A stretch of DNA of 64,000 bases, taken from the NCBI RefSeq assembly GCF_027107535.1, contig NZ_CP114283.1, forward strand, positions 5,828,001-5,892,000, given 5' to 3'. Below are positions 43,818 to 51,986 of this stretch, in pieces. The stretch's first letter is position 1. Each line of letters opens with the position of its first letter. Under the pieces are notes generated by a model. The model had not been told where the DNA came from and ran no database searches. It was given only the letters and a program-made list of their open reading frames with translations. The stretch is from Streptomyces aurantiacus (lineage in GTDB: Bacteria > Actinomycetota > Actinomycetes > Streptomycetales > Streptomycetaceae). The position numbers were made by a program, and so were the translations under genes.

Positions 43818-44597
43818 ATGACCTCGCAGCCCTACCTCGCAGAACTGTTCTCCCTGGCCGGACGGGTCGCCCTGGTGACCGGCGGCAGCTCCGGCATCGG
43901 CCGTGCCGTCTCCGAGGCCCTCGCCCGCGCGGGGGCGAGCGTCGTCATCGTGGCGCGCAGGGAAGCGGAACTGACTGCCACGGTCGAGGAGCTCGCCGCC
44001 CTCGGCTGCCGCGCGGCCTGGGTCAGCGGCGACCTGAGCACCCGCGCCGGCGTACGAGAGATTGCCGAGCAGGCAGCCGAAGTCTTCGGCGAGCCCGACA
44101 TCCTCGTCAACTGCGCCGGGGTCAACCTGCGGCCGCCCATGAGTGAGCTGAGCGAAGAGGTCTGGGACAGCACCATGGCGCTGAACCTGGACGCCCCCTT
44201 CCTGCTGGGCCAGCGTTTCGGCCCGGCCATGGCCGAGCGGGGTCACGGGCGGATCATCCACATCACCTCCCAGCAGGCCCACCGCGCCTTCGTGCAGAGC
44301 GGCGCCTACGGCGTGTCCAAGGGAGCGCTCGAATCGCTGGCCCGCTCGCAGGCGGAGGCCTGGTCCCCGCACGGCGTCACCGTCAACACGCTGGTGCCGG
44401 GCTTCGTGATGACGCCGCTGAACCGGCGCCTGTCGTCCGACCCCGACAAGGTCGCGGCCCTGGCCGCGCGCACGCTGGCCGGGCGCAACGGGCTGGCGGA
44501 GGACTTCGCGGGCGCGGCGGTCTTCCTGGCGAGCGGTGCCTCGGCGTACGTCACCGGCCAGGCGATCCACGTCGACGGCGGCTTCTCCGTCCACTGA
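43818..44597 (+). CDS. Short-chain dehydrogenase/reductase
   Basis: 259 residues. Classical SDR: cofactor motif TGGSSGIGRAV near residue 21, NCAG, catalytic Ser in HITSQQAHR and YxxxK as YGVSKGALE, with the C-terminal YVTGQAIHVDGGFSVH. An Arg in the loop after the second strand (VIVARREAEL) suggests NADP(H). Substrate unknown; monocistronic. Confidence 0.92.
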   Translation: MTSQPYLAELFSLAGRVALVTGGSSGIGRAVSEALARAGASVVIVARREAELTATVEELAALGCRAAWVSGDLSTRAGVREIAEQAAEVFGEPDILVNCAGVNLRPPMSELSEEVWDSTMALNLDAPFLLGQRFGPAMAERGHGRIIHITSQQAHRAFVQSGAYGVSKGALESLARSQAEAWSPHGVTVNTLVPGFVMTPLNRRLSSDPDKVAALAARTLAGRNGLAEDFAGAAVFLASGASAYVTGQAIHVDGGFSVH

Positions 44598-44675
44598 CAC
44601 CACCGGCAGGTCCCGGGTCGACGGACATCTGCCGTCGGCCCTTCCGGTTCGCTCCCTGCCCCGGACACTGAGGGC

Positions 44676-45128
44676 GTGGAGTTCGCCGTCTTCATGACTC
44701 TGCCCGGGTTGGTCATCGCGCCGACCGTCGTGGCCTTCGTGGATCAGCTGCTGCTCCGTGCCGGGCGGGCCGGACTCCTGCCGTGGCGCAACAGCGCCCG
44801 GCAGGGCCAGATATCGGCGACCGGGTTCGAGCAGCTCCATGCGGCGAGCTTCTCGCCCGGGAAGCAGAACGAACTCAAGGAGCGGCAGTCGTCCCTGCTG
44901 TTGCGGGACGACGAGGAGGACGGGGCTCCGCCGAACCTCACATCGGTGGATCTGGAGGGAGGCCTCGCGGTCGTCCGGATGTCGCGGGCCGACCGTTGGA
45001 AGGCCCGCAGGCTTTCAGGTCCGAAGGCGCGGGAGCCGGGGCCCGCCAGGAGTCCGAGGCCGCGCCGAAGTCACTGCGGTCGGCGCAGTCCCGCGACGAG
45101 AAGGTCGACAAGACGGCGTGCGTCGTAG
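44676..45128 (+). CDS. DUF6191-like small membrane protein
   Basis: 150 residues from a GTG. One N-terminal membrane helix (VFMTLPGLVIAPTVVAFV), then a conserved-looking hydrophilic part (WRNSARQGQISATGFEQLHA, SPGKQNELKERQSSLLLRDD) ending near AVVRMSRADRW, where relatives usually stop. The last 40 residues are Arg-rich, low-complexity, and overlap the convergent TetR gene by 58 bases. This suggests loss of the original stop codon. Confidence 0.65.
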   Translation: MEFAVFMTLPGLVIAPTVVAFVDQLLLRAGRAGLLPWRNSARQGQISATGFEQLHAASFSPGKQNELKERQSSLLLRDDEEDGAPPNLTSVDLEGGLAVVRMSRADRWKARRLSGPKAREPGPARSPRPRRSHCGRRSPATRRSTRRRAS

Positions 45129-45694
45129 CGGGGGTCGCTTCCCGCGCCGACGCAGAGGTTCCCGACGCCGCGCATGAGCACGTAGGCCTCCAGGCCGGGG
45201 TCGATCTCTCCGGCGGCCTCCGCGGCTTCGAGCAACTGGGCACAGACGGGCACGAGGCGGTCGAGGAAGTACGCGTGCAGCGCGTCGAAGCCGGCGTTGT
45301 CGGACTGCAGCACGGCGGCGAGGCCGTGCTTGGTGACCAGGAAGTCGACGAAGAGGTTCACCCACTGCCCCAGCGCGGCGTGCGGTGTCGCGCTGGTCGC
45401 CAGCAGGGCGGGACCGGCCTCGGCGCAGGCGTCGACCTGGTGCCGGTACACGGCGATGATGAGATCCGCCCGCGTCGGGAAGTGGCGGTAGATCGTGCCC
45501 AGGCCGACGCCTGCCTGGGCCGCGATGTCGCGTACCGGCGCTTCCACACCTGACGTGACGAAGACCGAGGCGGCCGCGTCGAGCAGGGCCTCCTTGTTCC
45601 GCCGGGCGTCCTTCCGCTTGGACTGGGCCGCCTGCCCTGCGCCCTCGTCGCTGCCGCTCACCGCGCCGCTCCTTTCCGCTGCCGGACTTGCCAT
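45071..45694 (-). CDS. TetR-family regulator with two operator boxes at its own promoter
   Basis: 207 residues from the ATG at 45694. DNA-binding domain at about residues 28-72 (VRDIAAQAGVGLGTIYRHFP). C-terminal ligand domain with MRGVGNLCVG and RRLVDLLVAGLR, like regulators of SDR or efflux genes. Two CGGAAC...GTTCCG palindromes lie in its own promoter, and no divergent gene is next to it, so it is at least autoregulated; other targets unknown. Confidence 0.92.
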   Translation of the reverse strand: MASPAAERSGAVSGSDEGAGQAAQSKRKDARRNKEALLDAAASVFVTSGVEAPVRDIAAQAGVGLGTIYRHFPTRADLIIAVYRHQVDACAEAGPALLATSATPHAALGQWVNLFVDFLVTKHGLAAVLQSDNAGFDALHAYFLDRLVPVCAQLLEAAEAAGEIDPGLEAYVLMRGVGNLCVGAGSDPRYDARRLVDLLVAGLRRPQ

Positions 45695-45696
45695 AT

Positions 45697-45735
45697 CGGA
45701 ACCATGTTCCGTATTCTTTCCGGAACGATGTTCCG
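45697..45735. promoter_or_regulatory. Two TetR operators
   Basis: CGGAACCATGTTCCG at 45697-45711 and CGGAACGATGTTCCG at 45721-45735, centres 24 bp apart. Arms are identical and perfectly symmetrical around a 3-base centre. The first begins 2 bases upstream of the ATG. Confidence 0.8.
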
Positions 45736-45875
45736 TTTGCTCATGATGCCAGAGCGGGGACCTGGCGACCAAGCCACGCATCGCCCTCACGCTTCATGGT
45801 CATGCAGTACCGCACGTCGGGCCGCGCCGAGTGCGGGTCAGCTCCCTCGCGTTCGGCGCGACGCACCCGCCCCTC

Positions 45876-46838
45876 TCAGTCCGGCGAGGCAGCTACCGCG
45901 GCGGTGAGACGGGCCGTCAGTTCCTGGATGTGGCACACGAGTTCGGGGGGCTCGTGCACCTCGAAGCGATACCCCAGCAGACCCACGTACAGGGCGAGTT
46001 CGCTCAGCGAGTCCGACCCCGCGGACAGGGAACACGTGAAGTCGTCGACGTACTCCAGCACGCCGACGGTCGGCGGGATCTGCTCCGCGACGACGGCGAG
46101 GGGCACATGGAGTGTGAAGCGGCCCCGGTACCGGTAGGCCGAGGTGGAGATCCCACGCGCCGTGTGCTCGACGAAACCGGCCTCGGGGGCCTCACGCGGA
46201 GTGAAGCGCGGACCGGTGGGGATGCGCGGCCGGAGCCGGTCGACACGGAAGGTCCGCCAGTCGTCGCGATCCAGGTCCCAGGCGATGAGGTACCAGCGTC
46301 GGCCGGTGTGGACGAGGCGATGCGGCTCGGTTCGGCGGACGTCGGGCGCGCCGTCACGGCCGGTGTAGTCGAACCGCAGCTGCTCGTGGACGCGGCAGGC
46401 CGTGGCGAGGGCGATCAGTACGTCGGCGTCGATCGCGGGGCCGCCGACGGGCATCGTGTCGGTGACCGACCGCAGCGTGTCGACCCGGTGCCTCAGCCGT
46501 GCGGGCAGTACCTGCCGAAGCTTGGTCAGCGCGCGCAGCGAGCTCTCCTCGATGCCGGAGACCGTACCGCCGGCCGCCGCACGCAGACCGATCGCGACGG
46601 CGACCGCCTCGTCGTCGTCCAGAAGCAGCGGCGGCAGGTCCGCCCCCGCCCCGAGCCGGTATCCGGCCACGCCGGGCGTCGCGTCGACGGGGTAGCCGAG
46701 GGCGCGCAGCTTGTCGATGTCGCGGCGGACCGTGCGCACGTCGATGCCGAGCCGGGCCGCGAGGTCCGCACCCGTCCGGTCGTGCGGTGCCTGGAGCAGG
46801 GACAGCAGGCGCAGCAGCCGCGCGGAGGTTTCCAGCAT
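45876..46838 (-). CDS. WYL-domain transcriptional regulator
   Basis: 320 residues. N-terminal helix-turn-helix of the DeoR/YafY type (RLLRLLSLLQAPHDRTGADL, DVRTVRRDIDKLRALGYPVD). A WYL domain follows (RRWYLIAWDLDRDDWRTFRVDRL), and then a C-terminal WCX extension. WYL proteins sense nucleotides or other small ligands. Divergent from the epoxide hydrolase, with only 63 bases between starts, so it likely controls that gene. Confidence 0.92.
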   Translation of the reverse strand: MLETSARLLRLLSLLQAPHDRTGADLAARLGIDVRTVRRDIDKLRALGYPVDATPGVAGYRLGAGADLPPLLLDDDEAVAVAIGLRAAAGGTVSGIEESSLRALTKLRQVLPARLRHRVDTLRSVTDTMPVGGPAIDADVLIALATACRVHEQLRFDYTGRDGAPDVRRTEPHRLVHTGRRWYLIAWDLDRDDWRTFRVDRLRPRIPTGPRFTPREAPEAGFVEHTARGISTSAYRYRGRFTLHVPLAVVAEQIPPTVGVLEYVDDFTCSLSAGSDSLSELALYVGLLGYRFEVHEPPELVCHIQELTARLTAAVAASPD

Positions 46839-46901
46839 GCGGAGAAGTATTCCAGTCGGCTAGGGCGGAACCTGTCCTCTTTGCCTCCTAGCCTTGTACT
46901 C

Positions 46902-48068
46902 ATGACCACAGCAGCGCACGACGCCGTCCACCCCTTCCGGATCGACATCCCGCAGTCCGAGCTCGACGCCCTCCACGCGAAGCTGGACGCGGCCCGCTGG
47001 CCCGCTCCGCTGCCGGGAGACGGCTGGGACACCGGCGTGCCGGTGTCCTGGCTGCGCGAACTGGCCGACCACTGGCGCCACGGCTACGACTGGCGCAGGG
47101 CGGAGCGGGAGCTCAACGAGTTCCCGCAGTTCACCACCGTCATCGACGGCCAGCGCATCCACTTCCTGCATGTGCGCTCCTCCGAACCCGACGCCACCCC
47201 TCTGGTCCTCACCCACGGCTGGCCGGGCTCGGTGGTCGAGTTCCTCGACCTGATCGGCCCGCTCACCGACCCCCGCGCGCACGGCGGAGACCCTTCGGAC
47301 GCCTTCCACGTGGTGATCCCGGCCCTGCCCGGCTTCGGGTTCTCCGGCCCGACGTCGGAAGCCGGCTGGGACACCACCCGGATCGCCCGGGCCTGGGCCG
47401 AGTTGATGCGGCGACTCGGGTACCGGCGGTACGGCGCCCAGGGCGGTGACATCGGCGCCGCCGTCGCCCCGGAACTGGGGCGGGTGGCACCGGCCCACGT
47501 CATCGGCGTCCATGTCAACGGCGGCCCGGGGCCCATGCCTCCCATGCCGCTGCCGGAGGCGGAACGTGCAGCCCTCACCGATCTCGAACGGGACCGGATC
47601 GCCCGCATCGAGGCGTTCATGCAGGAGGAATTCGGCTACATCGCCATCCAGTCCACGCGCCCGCAGACCGTGGGCCACGGTCTCACCGACTCCCCCGTCG
47701 GCCAGCTCGCCTGGATCATGGACAAGTTCCGGGAATGGACCCACCCCCGTCCGACCCTTCCCGAGCAGGTCATCGACCGGGACCGTCTGCTGACGAACGT
47801 CATGCTCTACTGGCTCACCCGCACGGCGGCGTCGGCGGCCTACGTCGGTTACGCCCAGCAGGCCGCCTGGGGCGCGCCCAAGGCGAACTCCGGTGTCCCC
47901 ACGGCGGCGATCGTCTTCGCGCACGACGTCGGCATCCGGCGGTACGCGGAGCGGGAGAACACCATCGTGCGGTGGACGGACGTGGACCGCGGCGGCCACT
48001 TCGCGGCGCTGGAGGAGCCCGGGACACTCACCGGTGACATCAGGGAGTTCTTCCGCTCGCTGCGGTGA
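46902..48068 (+). CDS. Epoxide hydrolase (EHN-domain alpha/beta hydrolase)
   Basis: 388 residues from the ATG at 46902. EHN domain in residues 8-105 (PFRIDIPQSELDALHAKLD), then an alpha/beta-hydrolase fold. Oxyanion HGWPGS, nucleophile Asp in AQGGDIGAAVAPELG, catalytic His in DRGGHFAALEEP and cap-domain Tyr candidates near LTRTAASAAYVGY. The family opens epoxides by water addition. A -10-like TAGCCT lies about 7 bases before the ATG and no ribosome site is seen, so the mRNA may be leaderless. Confidence 0.93.
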   Translation: MTTAAHDAVHPFRIDIPQSELDALHAKLDAARWPAPLPGDGWDTGVPVSWLRELADHWRHGYDWRRAERELNEFPQFTTVIDGQRIHFLHVRSSEPDATPLVLTHGWPGSVVEFLDLIGPLTDPRAHGGDPSDAFHVVIPALPGFGFSGPTSEAGWDTTRIARAWAELMRRLGYRRYGAQGGDIGAAVAPELGRVAPAHVIGVHVNGGPGPMPPMPLPEAERAALTDLERDRIARIEAFMQEEFGYIAIQSTRPQTVGHGLTDSPVGQLAWIMDKFREWTHPRPTLPEQVIDRDRLLTNVMLYWLTRTAASAAYVGYAQQAAWGAPKANSGVPTAAIVFAHDVGIRRYAERENTIVRWTDVDRGGHFAALEEPGTLTGDIREFFRSLR

Positions 48069-48292
48069 CGCGCGCGATCCGCTGCCCGCGTGCCCGCGGA
48101 GGTCAGGACCGAGGAAGACCCGTGGTCATGGGTGCGTCGGCCGCATCGTCCGGCGGGCGGTCCCGTCGAGGACCGTGGCGCAAAGGTGCCGCCGTCCCGA
48201 ACCCGTCGCTTCGGCAGGGTTGTACCGCAGGGCATGGGTACTCGCGCCGCACGCGCACACCGATGCGCCCTCCCCAGAAGGGCTGGACTGCC

Positions 48293-48748
48293 ATGACGAC
48301 GCGCACTCGTACTGCGACCAAAACCCCCGTACAGCAGGCGGCGTTCCTGGTAGGAGCCGTGTTCCTGCTGGTCGGCATCCTCGGGTTCGTCCCGGGGATC
48401 ACCACGGACTACGGCACGATGGAGTTCGCCTCGCACGACTCGGGCGCCGAGCTTCTCGGGATCTTCCAGATCTCCGTCCTGCACAACCTCGTCCACCTCG
48501 CTTTCGGCGTGGCGGGCCTCGCGCTGGCCCGCAGCGCGTCCGGGGCCAACACCTACCTGCTCGCCGGAGGCGCCGTCTACCTGGTGCTGTGGCTGTACGG
48601 CCTGATCATCGACCATCACAGCGCCGCCAACTTCGTACCCCTGAACACGGCCGACGACTGGCTGCACTTCGTTCTCGGCGTCGGCATGATCGCACTGGCC
48701 GTGCTGCTCACCCGTCGGAACACCGGTGCGGGCGGCGTCCGCCGGTAG
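48293..48748 (+). CDS. DUF4383 membrane protein
   Basis: 151 residues from the ATG at 48293, AGAAGGG upstream. Four membrane helices, with the family pattern FLVGAVFLLVGILGFVPGIT, LGIFQISVLHNLVHLAFGVAGL and WLHFVLGVGMI, including conserved His in the second and fourth helices. Function not established. Monocistronic. Confidence 0.9.
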   Translation: MTTRTRTATKTPVQQAAFLVGAVFLLVGILGFVPGITTDYGTMEFASHDSGAELLGIFQISVLHNLVHLAFGVAGLALARSASGANTYLLAGGAVYLVLWLYGLIIDHHSAANFVPLNTADDWLHFVLGVGMIALAVLLTRRNTGAGGVRR

Positions 48749-48818
48749 GCACCGGGAAGCTGCTGCGCGCGTCCGCCGCAGGCCTGCGGGGGCGGCCGGC
48801 TGCGGACACGGCGACCGA

Positions 48819-49019
48819 CTCAACGCGACCACTGACCTGCACAGCGGCGCCCAGCTCATGTACTACGGCGGCGATGTCGTGCAGGCGGCCCTGGCCGTGG
48901 TGGTGGGAGTGGGCTGGTACACGGCCGGCAGACGTGCCCGGGCTCGTCGTTCGCGTCAGGACGCGAAGGTCCGCTCCGGTCCGGGACCGGTCCTCGCAGA
49001 TCGCGCCAGCGTGCGTTGA
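48819..49019 (+). pseudogene. C-terminal remnant of a CtaG-type cytochrome c oxidase assembly protein
   Basis: The frame reads NATTDLHSGAQLMYYGGDVV followed by a membrane helix and an Arg-rich end. This is the last-helix pattern of the actinobacterial CtaG-like copper-delivery membrane proteins. Six or more upstream helices are missing and the preceding DNA belongs to the DUF4383 gene. The remainder of 49020-49196 shows no gene. Confidence 0.55.
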
Positions 49020-49196
49020 ACGACATGCACACCGTCGGCAAGCAGTCGGCTCCATCGTGTTGCACGGACATTTCGCTGGGTACTCCGCAGCCATGGCACA
49101 CCACTACGACGCCGCGTCGCCGGCCGGCCGCGCATGCGCGACCGACAGCACCCAGTGTGCGGTCCAGGACGGGCCGCCCCCGCACCGGAGCAGCAG

Positions 49197-49910
49197 ATGA
49201 CGACCGAGGACATGGAAGCGGCGCGGCTGGTTGCGAAGTCGGTCGTGGGAGCGCCCGCCAGGGAGGTCCCGCAGCGCTTGTGCAGGGCGTTGTGCGAGAC
49301 GCTGGGAGCCGATGGAGCGACTCTGTCGCTGCTCACCGACACGCCGTCGCGGCAGATGCTCGCGGCCTCGGACGACACCGCGCTGCTGCTGGAAGAGATT
49401 CAGTTCACCGTCTGCGAGGGCCCGTGCGTCAGCGCCGCGGCCACCGGCGAGCCCGTACTGGTGGACGACCTGCGGTACTCGCTGTCTCCCTGGCCCCTCT
49501 TCGGAGCGAGCATGCGGGAGAAGCTGCCTCAGGTGACCTCGGTGTACGCCTTCCCCCTCTTCTTCGGCGACTACGTTCTTGGGTCCATCGACCTGCTGGG
49601 CCTCCGATCCCACACGCTCGACAGGAGCATCCTGGCCCAGGCGTCGCACGCGGCCGACGCGGTGGCCGCCGCTCTCCTGCCGAACCGTGACCTGCTCATC
49701 ACCGGCCGGGAAGCCCCCGCCGGGGAACCCGAAGAGGTCGTCCGCGCCCACTGGTTCGACGTCCGCCGCGCCGTCGGCCTGGTGGTCTCCCGGCGAGGAC
49801 TCAGTCCGGAGAACGCTCTGGCCGTCATGCGCGCCAAGGCGTTCCGTACCGGGAGGACCCTGGCCGACATCACCGCGGACATTCTCCGACAGCCGCCCCG
49901 CACGACGTGA
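49197..49910 (+). CDS. GAF-ANTAR regulatory protein (GAF first)
   Basis: 237 residues from the ATG at 49197. A GAF domain spans about residues 20-165 (TVCEGPCVSAAATGEPVLVD, SVYAFPLFFGDYVLGSIDLL). The ANTAR RNA-binding domain is at about 180-230 (RRAVGLVVSRRGLSPENALA, DITADILR). ANTAR proteins bind paired hairpins in nascent RNA and prevent termination. Its stop codon lies in a tandem 8-bp repeat. A second ANTAR protein follows 200 bases later. Confidence 0.9.
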   Translation: MTTEDMEAARLVAKSVVGAPAREVPQRLCRALCETLGADGATLSLLTDTPSRQMLAASDDTALLLEEIQFTVCEGPCVSAAATGEPVLVDDLRYSLSPWPLFGASMREKLPQVTSVYAFPLFFGDYVLGSIDLLGLRSHTLDRSILAQASHAADAVAAALLPNRDLLITGREAPAGEPEEVVRAHWFDVRRAVGLVVSRRGLSPENALAVMRAKAFRTGRTLADITADILRQPPRTT

Positions 49911-49926
49911 CGACGTGACGACGTGA
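49903..49926 (+). repeat. Three tandem copies of CGACGTGA at a stop codon
   Basis: Perfect 8-bp unit repeated three times (49903-49926), then a partial copy. The first copy contains the stop of the GAF-ANTAR gene. Copy-number change by slippage should leave the protein end almost unchanged, since each unit carries TGA. Confidence 0.85.
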
Positions 49927-50114
49927 CGACGACGGTCTCCTGACCGTCTGCACGAGCGGTCTCACAGCGAGCAGGGACGGCGGGACGGTCAGTTCGATCG
50001 ACGAGCGCCCGGCTAGGCTCGGTTGCAGTGCTTGGGAAGCAGGTACGGCGGCGGCGGCTCGGTTGAGCCGAGCGCCTCCGCGTCATTGCCTGCGCCCGGA
50101 GGGAAGCACCCTGC

Positions 50115-50990
50115 ATGAATCAGTTGTCCCAGCCCCCTGCCGAAGAAGGCTGCCCGGCCGCTGGTCCTGACACCGGCCTCGGCTCCGGCTCCGGCGCATC
50201 GCGGTGGCGGCAGAACGATCTCGACCAGCGCAACCGCCTGTACGGCCACCATGGCGTGGCCCGCGCTCAGGAAGTACTGGTCAAGCGCTACGGTTTCGCT
50301 TCGACCGGGGAGGCGTTCGCTCTGCTGAAGGACATCTCCCAGCGGTGCAACATCAAGCTCGCCACGCTCGCCGACGCGGTCGTGCGCACGCCGGCCCCCG
50401 ATCACGACACGGAGCTGTGGTTTCCCAACCGGCCCCGCTACGACCCGCCCGGACTTCCCTTTCTGCCCGGCGGCCGGGACAGACACACGAGTCAGGGCCT
50501 TGTCCTGAAGGCGGTCCTGCACCGCGTGCTGTCCATCACCCAGACGCCCATGGGCAACGTCCAGCTGGCCGAGAGCGGCCGGCTGCGCCTGGCCCGGCAC
50601 GCCGGACTCAACAAGTACTTCACGGACTTCTTCGCCTTCGTGGACGCCTCCACCACCCTGTGTTCGCAGGCGGCCGCCGAGCGCCGGCAGGTCACCGTGC
50701 GGGACGTCGCGACCTCGCCGTTGTTCGACGAGGCCTCCCGGCATGCCGTCCTGCAGGCGAACAGCCGGGCCGCCCACAGTGTTCCGCTGGTCAACCGGGC
50801 GGGCGTGCCGCTGGGAATGGTGTCCTCGCACCATGAACAGCCCCTCGCCGGCTTCACCCACGCCCAGTTGGCGGCACTGTGGCAGACGGGCGTCGACTCC
50901 GGGCGCTGGCTGTCCTGGCACTGGAACACCGTCGTCCTGGACGCCCTGGAGCAACTCCACACCACAGCGAGGAACGGCACACGGAACTGA
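50115..50990 (+). CDS. ANTAR-GAF regulatory protein (ANTAR first)
   Basis: 291 residues. The ANTAR domain comes first (about 36-100: GVARAQEVLVKRYGFASTGE, ALLKDISQRCNIKLATLADA). A GAF-like domain follows (about 130-265: GRLRLARHAGLNKYFTDFFA, RDVATSPLFDEASRHAVLQA, SVPLVNRAGVPLGMVSSHHE). This order is the reverse of the protein encoded just upstream. The gap 49911-50114 contains part of the 8-bp repeat and the promoter region. Confidence 0.85.
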   Translation: MNQLSQPPAEEGCPAAGPDTGLGSGSGASRWRQNDLDQRNRLYGHHGVARAQEVLVKRYGFASTGEAFALLKDISQRCNIKLATLADAVVRTPAPDHDTELWFPNRPRYDPPGLPFLPGGRDRHTSQGLVLKAVLHRVLSITQTPMGNVQLAESGRLRLARHAGLNKYFTDFFAFVDASTTLCSQAAAERRQVTVRDVATSPLFDEASRHAVLQANSRAAHSVPLVNRAGVPLGMVSSHHEQPLAGFTHAQLAALWQTGVDSGRWLSWHWNTVVLDALEQLHTTARNGTRN

Positions 50991-51159
50991 CGGTCACCAC
51001 AGCGGACTTCCGCCGGTGTGGAGCCCTTCACGGCGGTCCTTCACCGGACGGTCCTTCACCTGCGCAGCGCGACGATCCACCGGCCGGGCGACCGCCCACG
51101 GGGCGCCGCCACCACCGACCGGCGTACGGCTGGTCGCAGCCGCCGAAGGCGTCAGCCGC

Positions 51160-51570
51160 TCAAGCCGTGGTGACCCGGTCCCTGTGCAGGCGCACGCGCA
51201 GGGACCGGGTGAACTCCTCCGCCTGCGCCAGTTGGGTGCGGAGCCTCTCCACCCGCTCGGCTGCGCCCTGCTCGTAACCGCGGACGCGCTCCAGCAGAGC
51301 CCGCCGCGCGCCCGGCGTCAGCTCCTCGCCGGAGTCGAGACGGTCGGTGGCATCCAGCAGGTCGCGCATCTCGTCCAGCGTGAGATCGAGCGGCTTCATA
51401 CGGCGGATGACCGTCAGACGGGCGACGTCGTCCTCGGTGTAGAGGCGAAAGCCTCCCTGGGAACGGGCGGAGGGGGTGACCAGACCGGTCATCTCGTAGT
51501 GGCGGATGGAGCGCAGCGACAGCCCCGTCCGCGTGGCGACCTCGCCGATCTGCATGTGCACACTGCTCAT
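51160..51570 (-). CDS. MerR-family regulator
   Basis: 136 residues. N-terminal winged helix (MQIGEVATRTGLSLRSIRHY, RLYTEDDVARLTVIRRMKP) and a dimerisation coiled coil at about 75-125 (ALLERVRGYEQGAAERVERL). No Cys metal site, so a drug- or redox-type effector is more likely than a metal. A 24-bp perfect palindrome lies 56 bases before its ATG and upstream of the divergent SulP gene. Confidence 0.92.
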   Translation of the reverse strand: MSSVHMQIGEVATRTGLSLRSIRHYEMTGLVTPSARSQGGFRLYTEDDVARLTVIRRMKPLDLTLDEMRDLLDATDRLDSGEELTPGARRALLERVRGYEQGAAERVERLRTQLAQAEEFTRSLRVRLHRDRVTTA

Positions 51571-51626
51571 TCGGGCGCCCTTCCTCAGCGGTGCCTGCCG
51601 TCCGTGCGTGGACGGCCGACGGCGAT

Positions 51627-51650
51627 CTCTACCGTGACGTCACGGTAGAG
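51627..51650. promoter_or_regulatory. MerR-type operator (24-bp perfect palindrome)
   Basis: Arms CTCTACCGTGAC and its complement, fully symmetrical. The flanking TAGAGT/TAGAGAT could serve as a -10 element in either direction, as expected when a MerR dimer sits in a promoter spacer between divergent genes. Confidence 0.8.
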
Positions 51651-51777
51651 TATGTGATCATCGGTCCGCTCCATGCCGTTCCCACTCCCACGGTGCGCAA
51701 AAGATCATTCCCGGGGCCGAGAGCCGTGTCGGGGCCGACGGTGCCCCCGACGAAGACCGATGTCCGCAGGAGAGAGC

Positions 51778-51822
51778 GTGCGCATGCCCATGACGCCCCG
51801 CGCCGCCGTCTGCCCGCCGTGA
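51778..51822 (+). CDS. Candidate Cys-containing leader peptide upstream of the SulP transporter
   Basis: A 14-codon frame, GTG start with AGGAGAG 5-11 bases upstream, encoding a short peptide ending RAAVCPP and then TGA. It lies in the 330-base leader of the SulP gene, 164 bases before its start. Actinobacterial sulfur genes often carry short Cys-ending leader peptides that attenuate expression by cysteine supply; the ribosome site and the CPP end fit, but conservation is untested. Confidence 0.4.
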   Translation: MRMPMTPRAAVCPP

Positions 51823-51986
51823 CCCTTCGCCCCTGAGCAGCGTCCGGACCGCGTGGTCGCACCCGCTGCCGCTTTCCGACTCCGGCCCACCGATCGTGGG
51901 CTTCGCGGGTGGCCGTCCCGGCCCTCCTGCCTCTTCCCGCCCGCCCGCGTGACGCCGGGCGTGCCCGAGCACGACAGGTACCTTCC

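Noticed and set aside
44630..44640. Possible CGGCAG/CTGCCG hairpin after the SDR gene
   Set aside because: Only 6-bp arms and a long loop; too weak to call a terminator.
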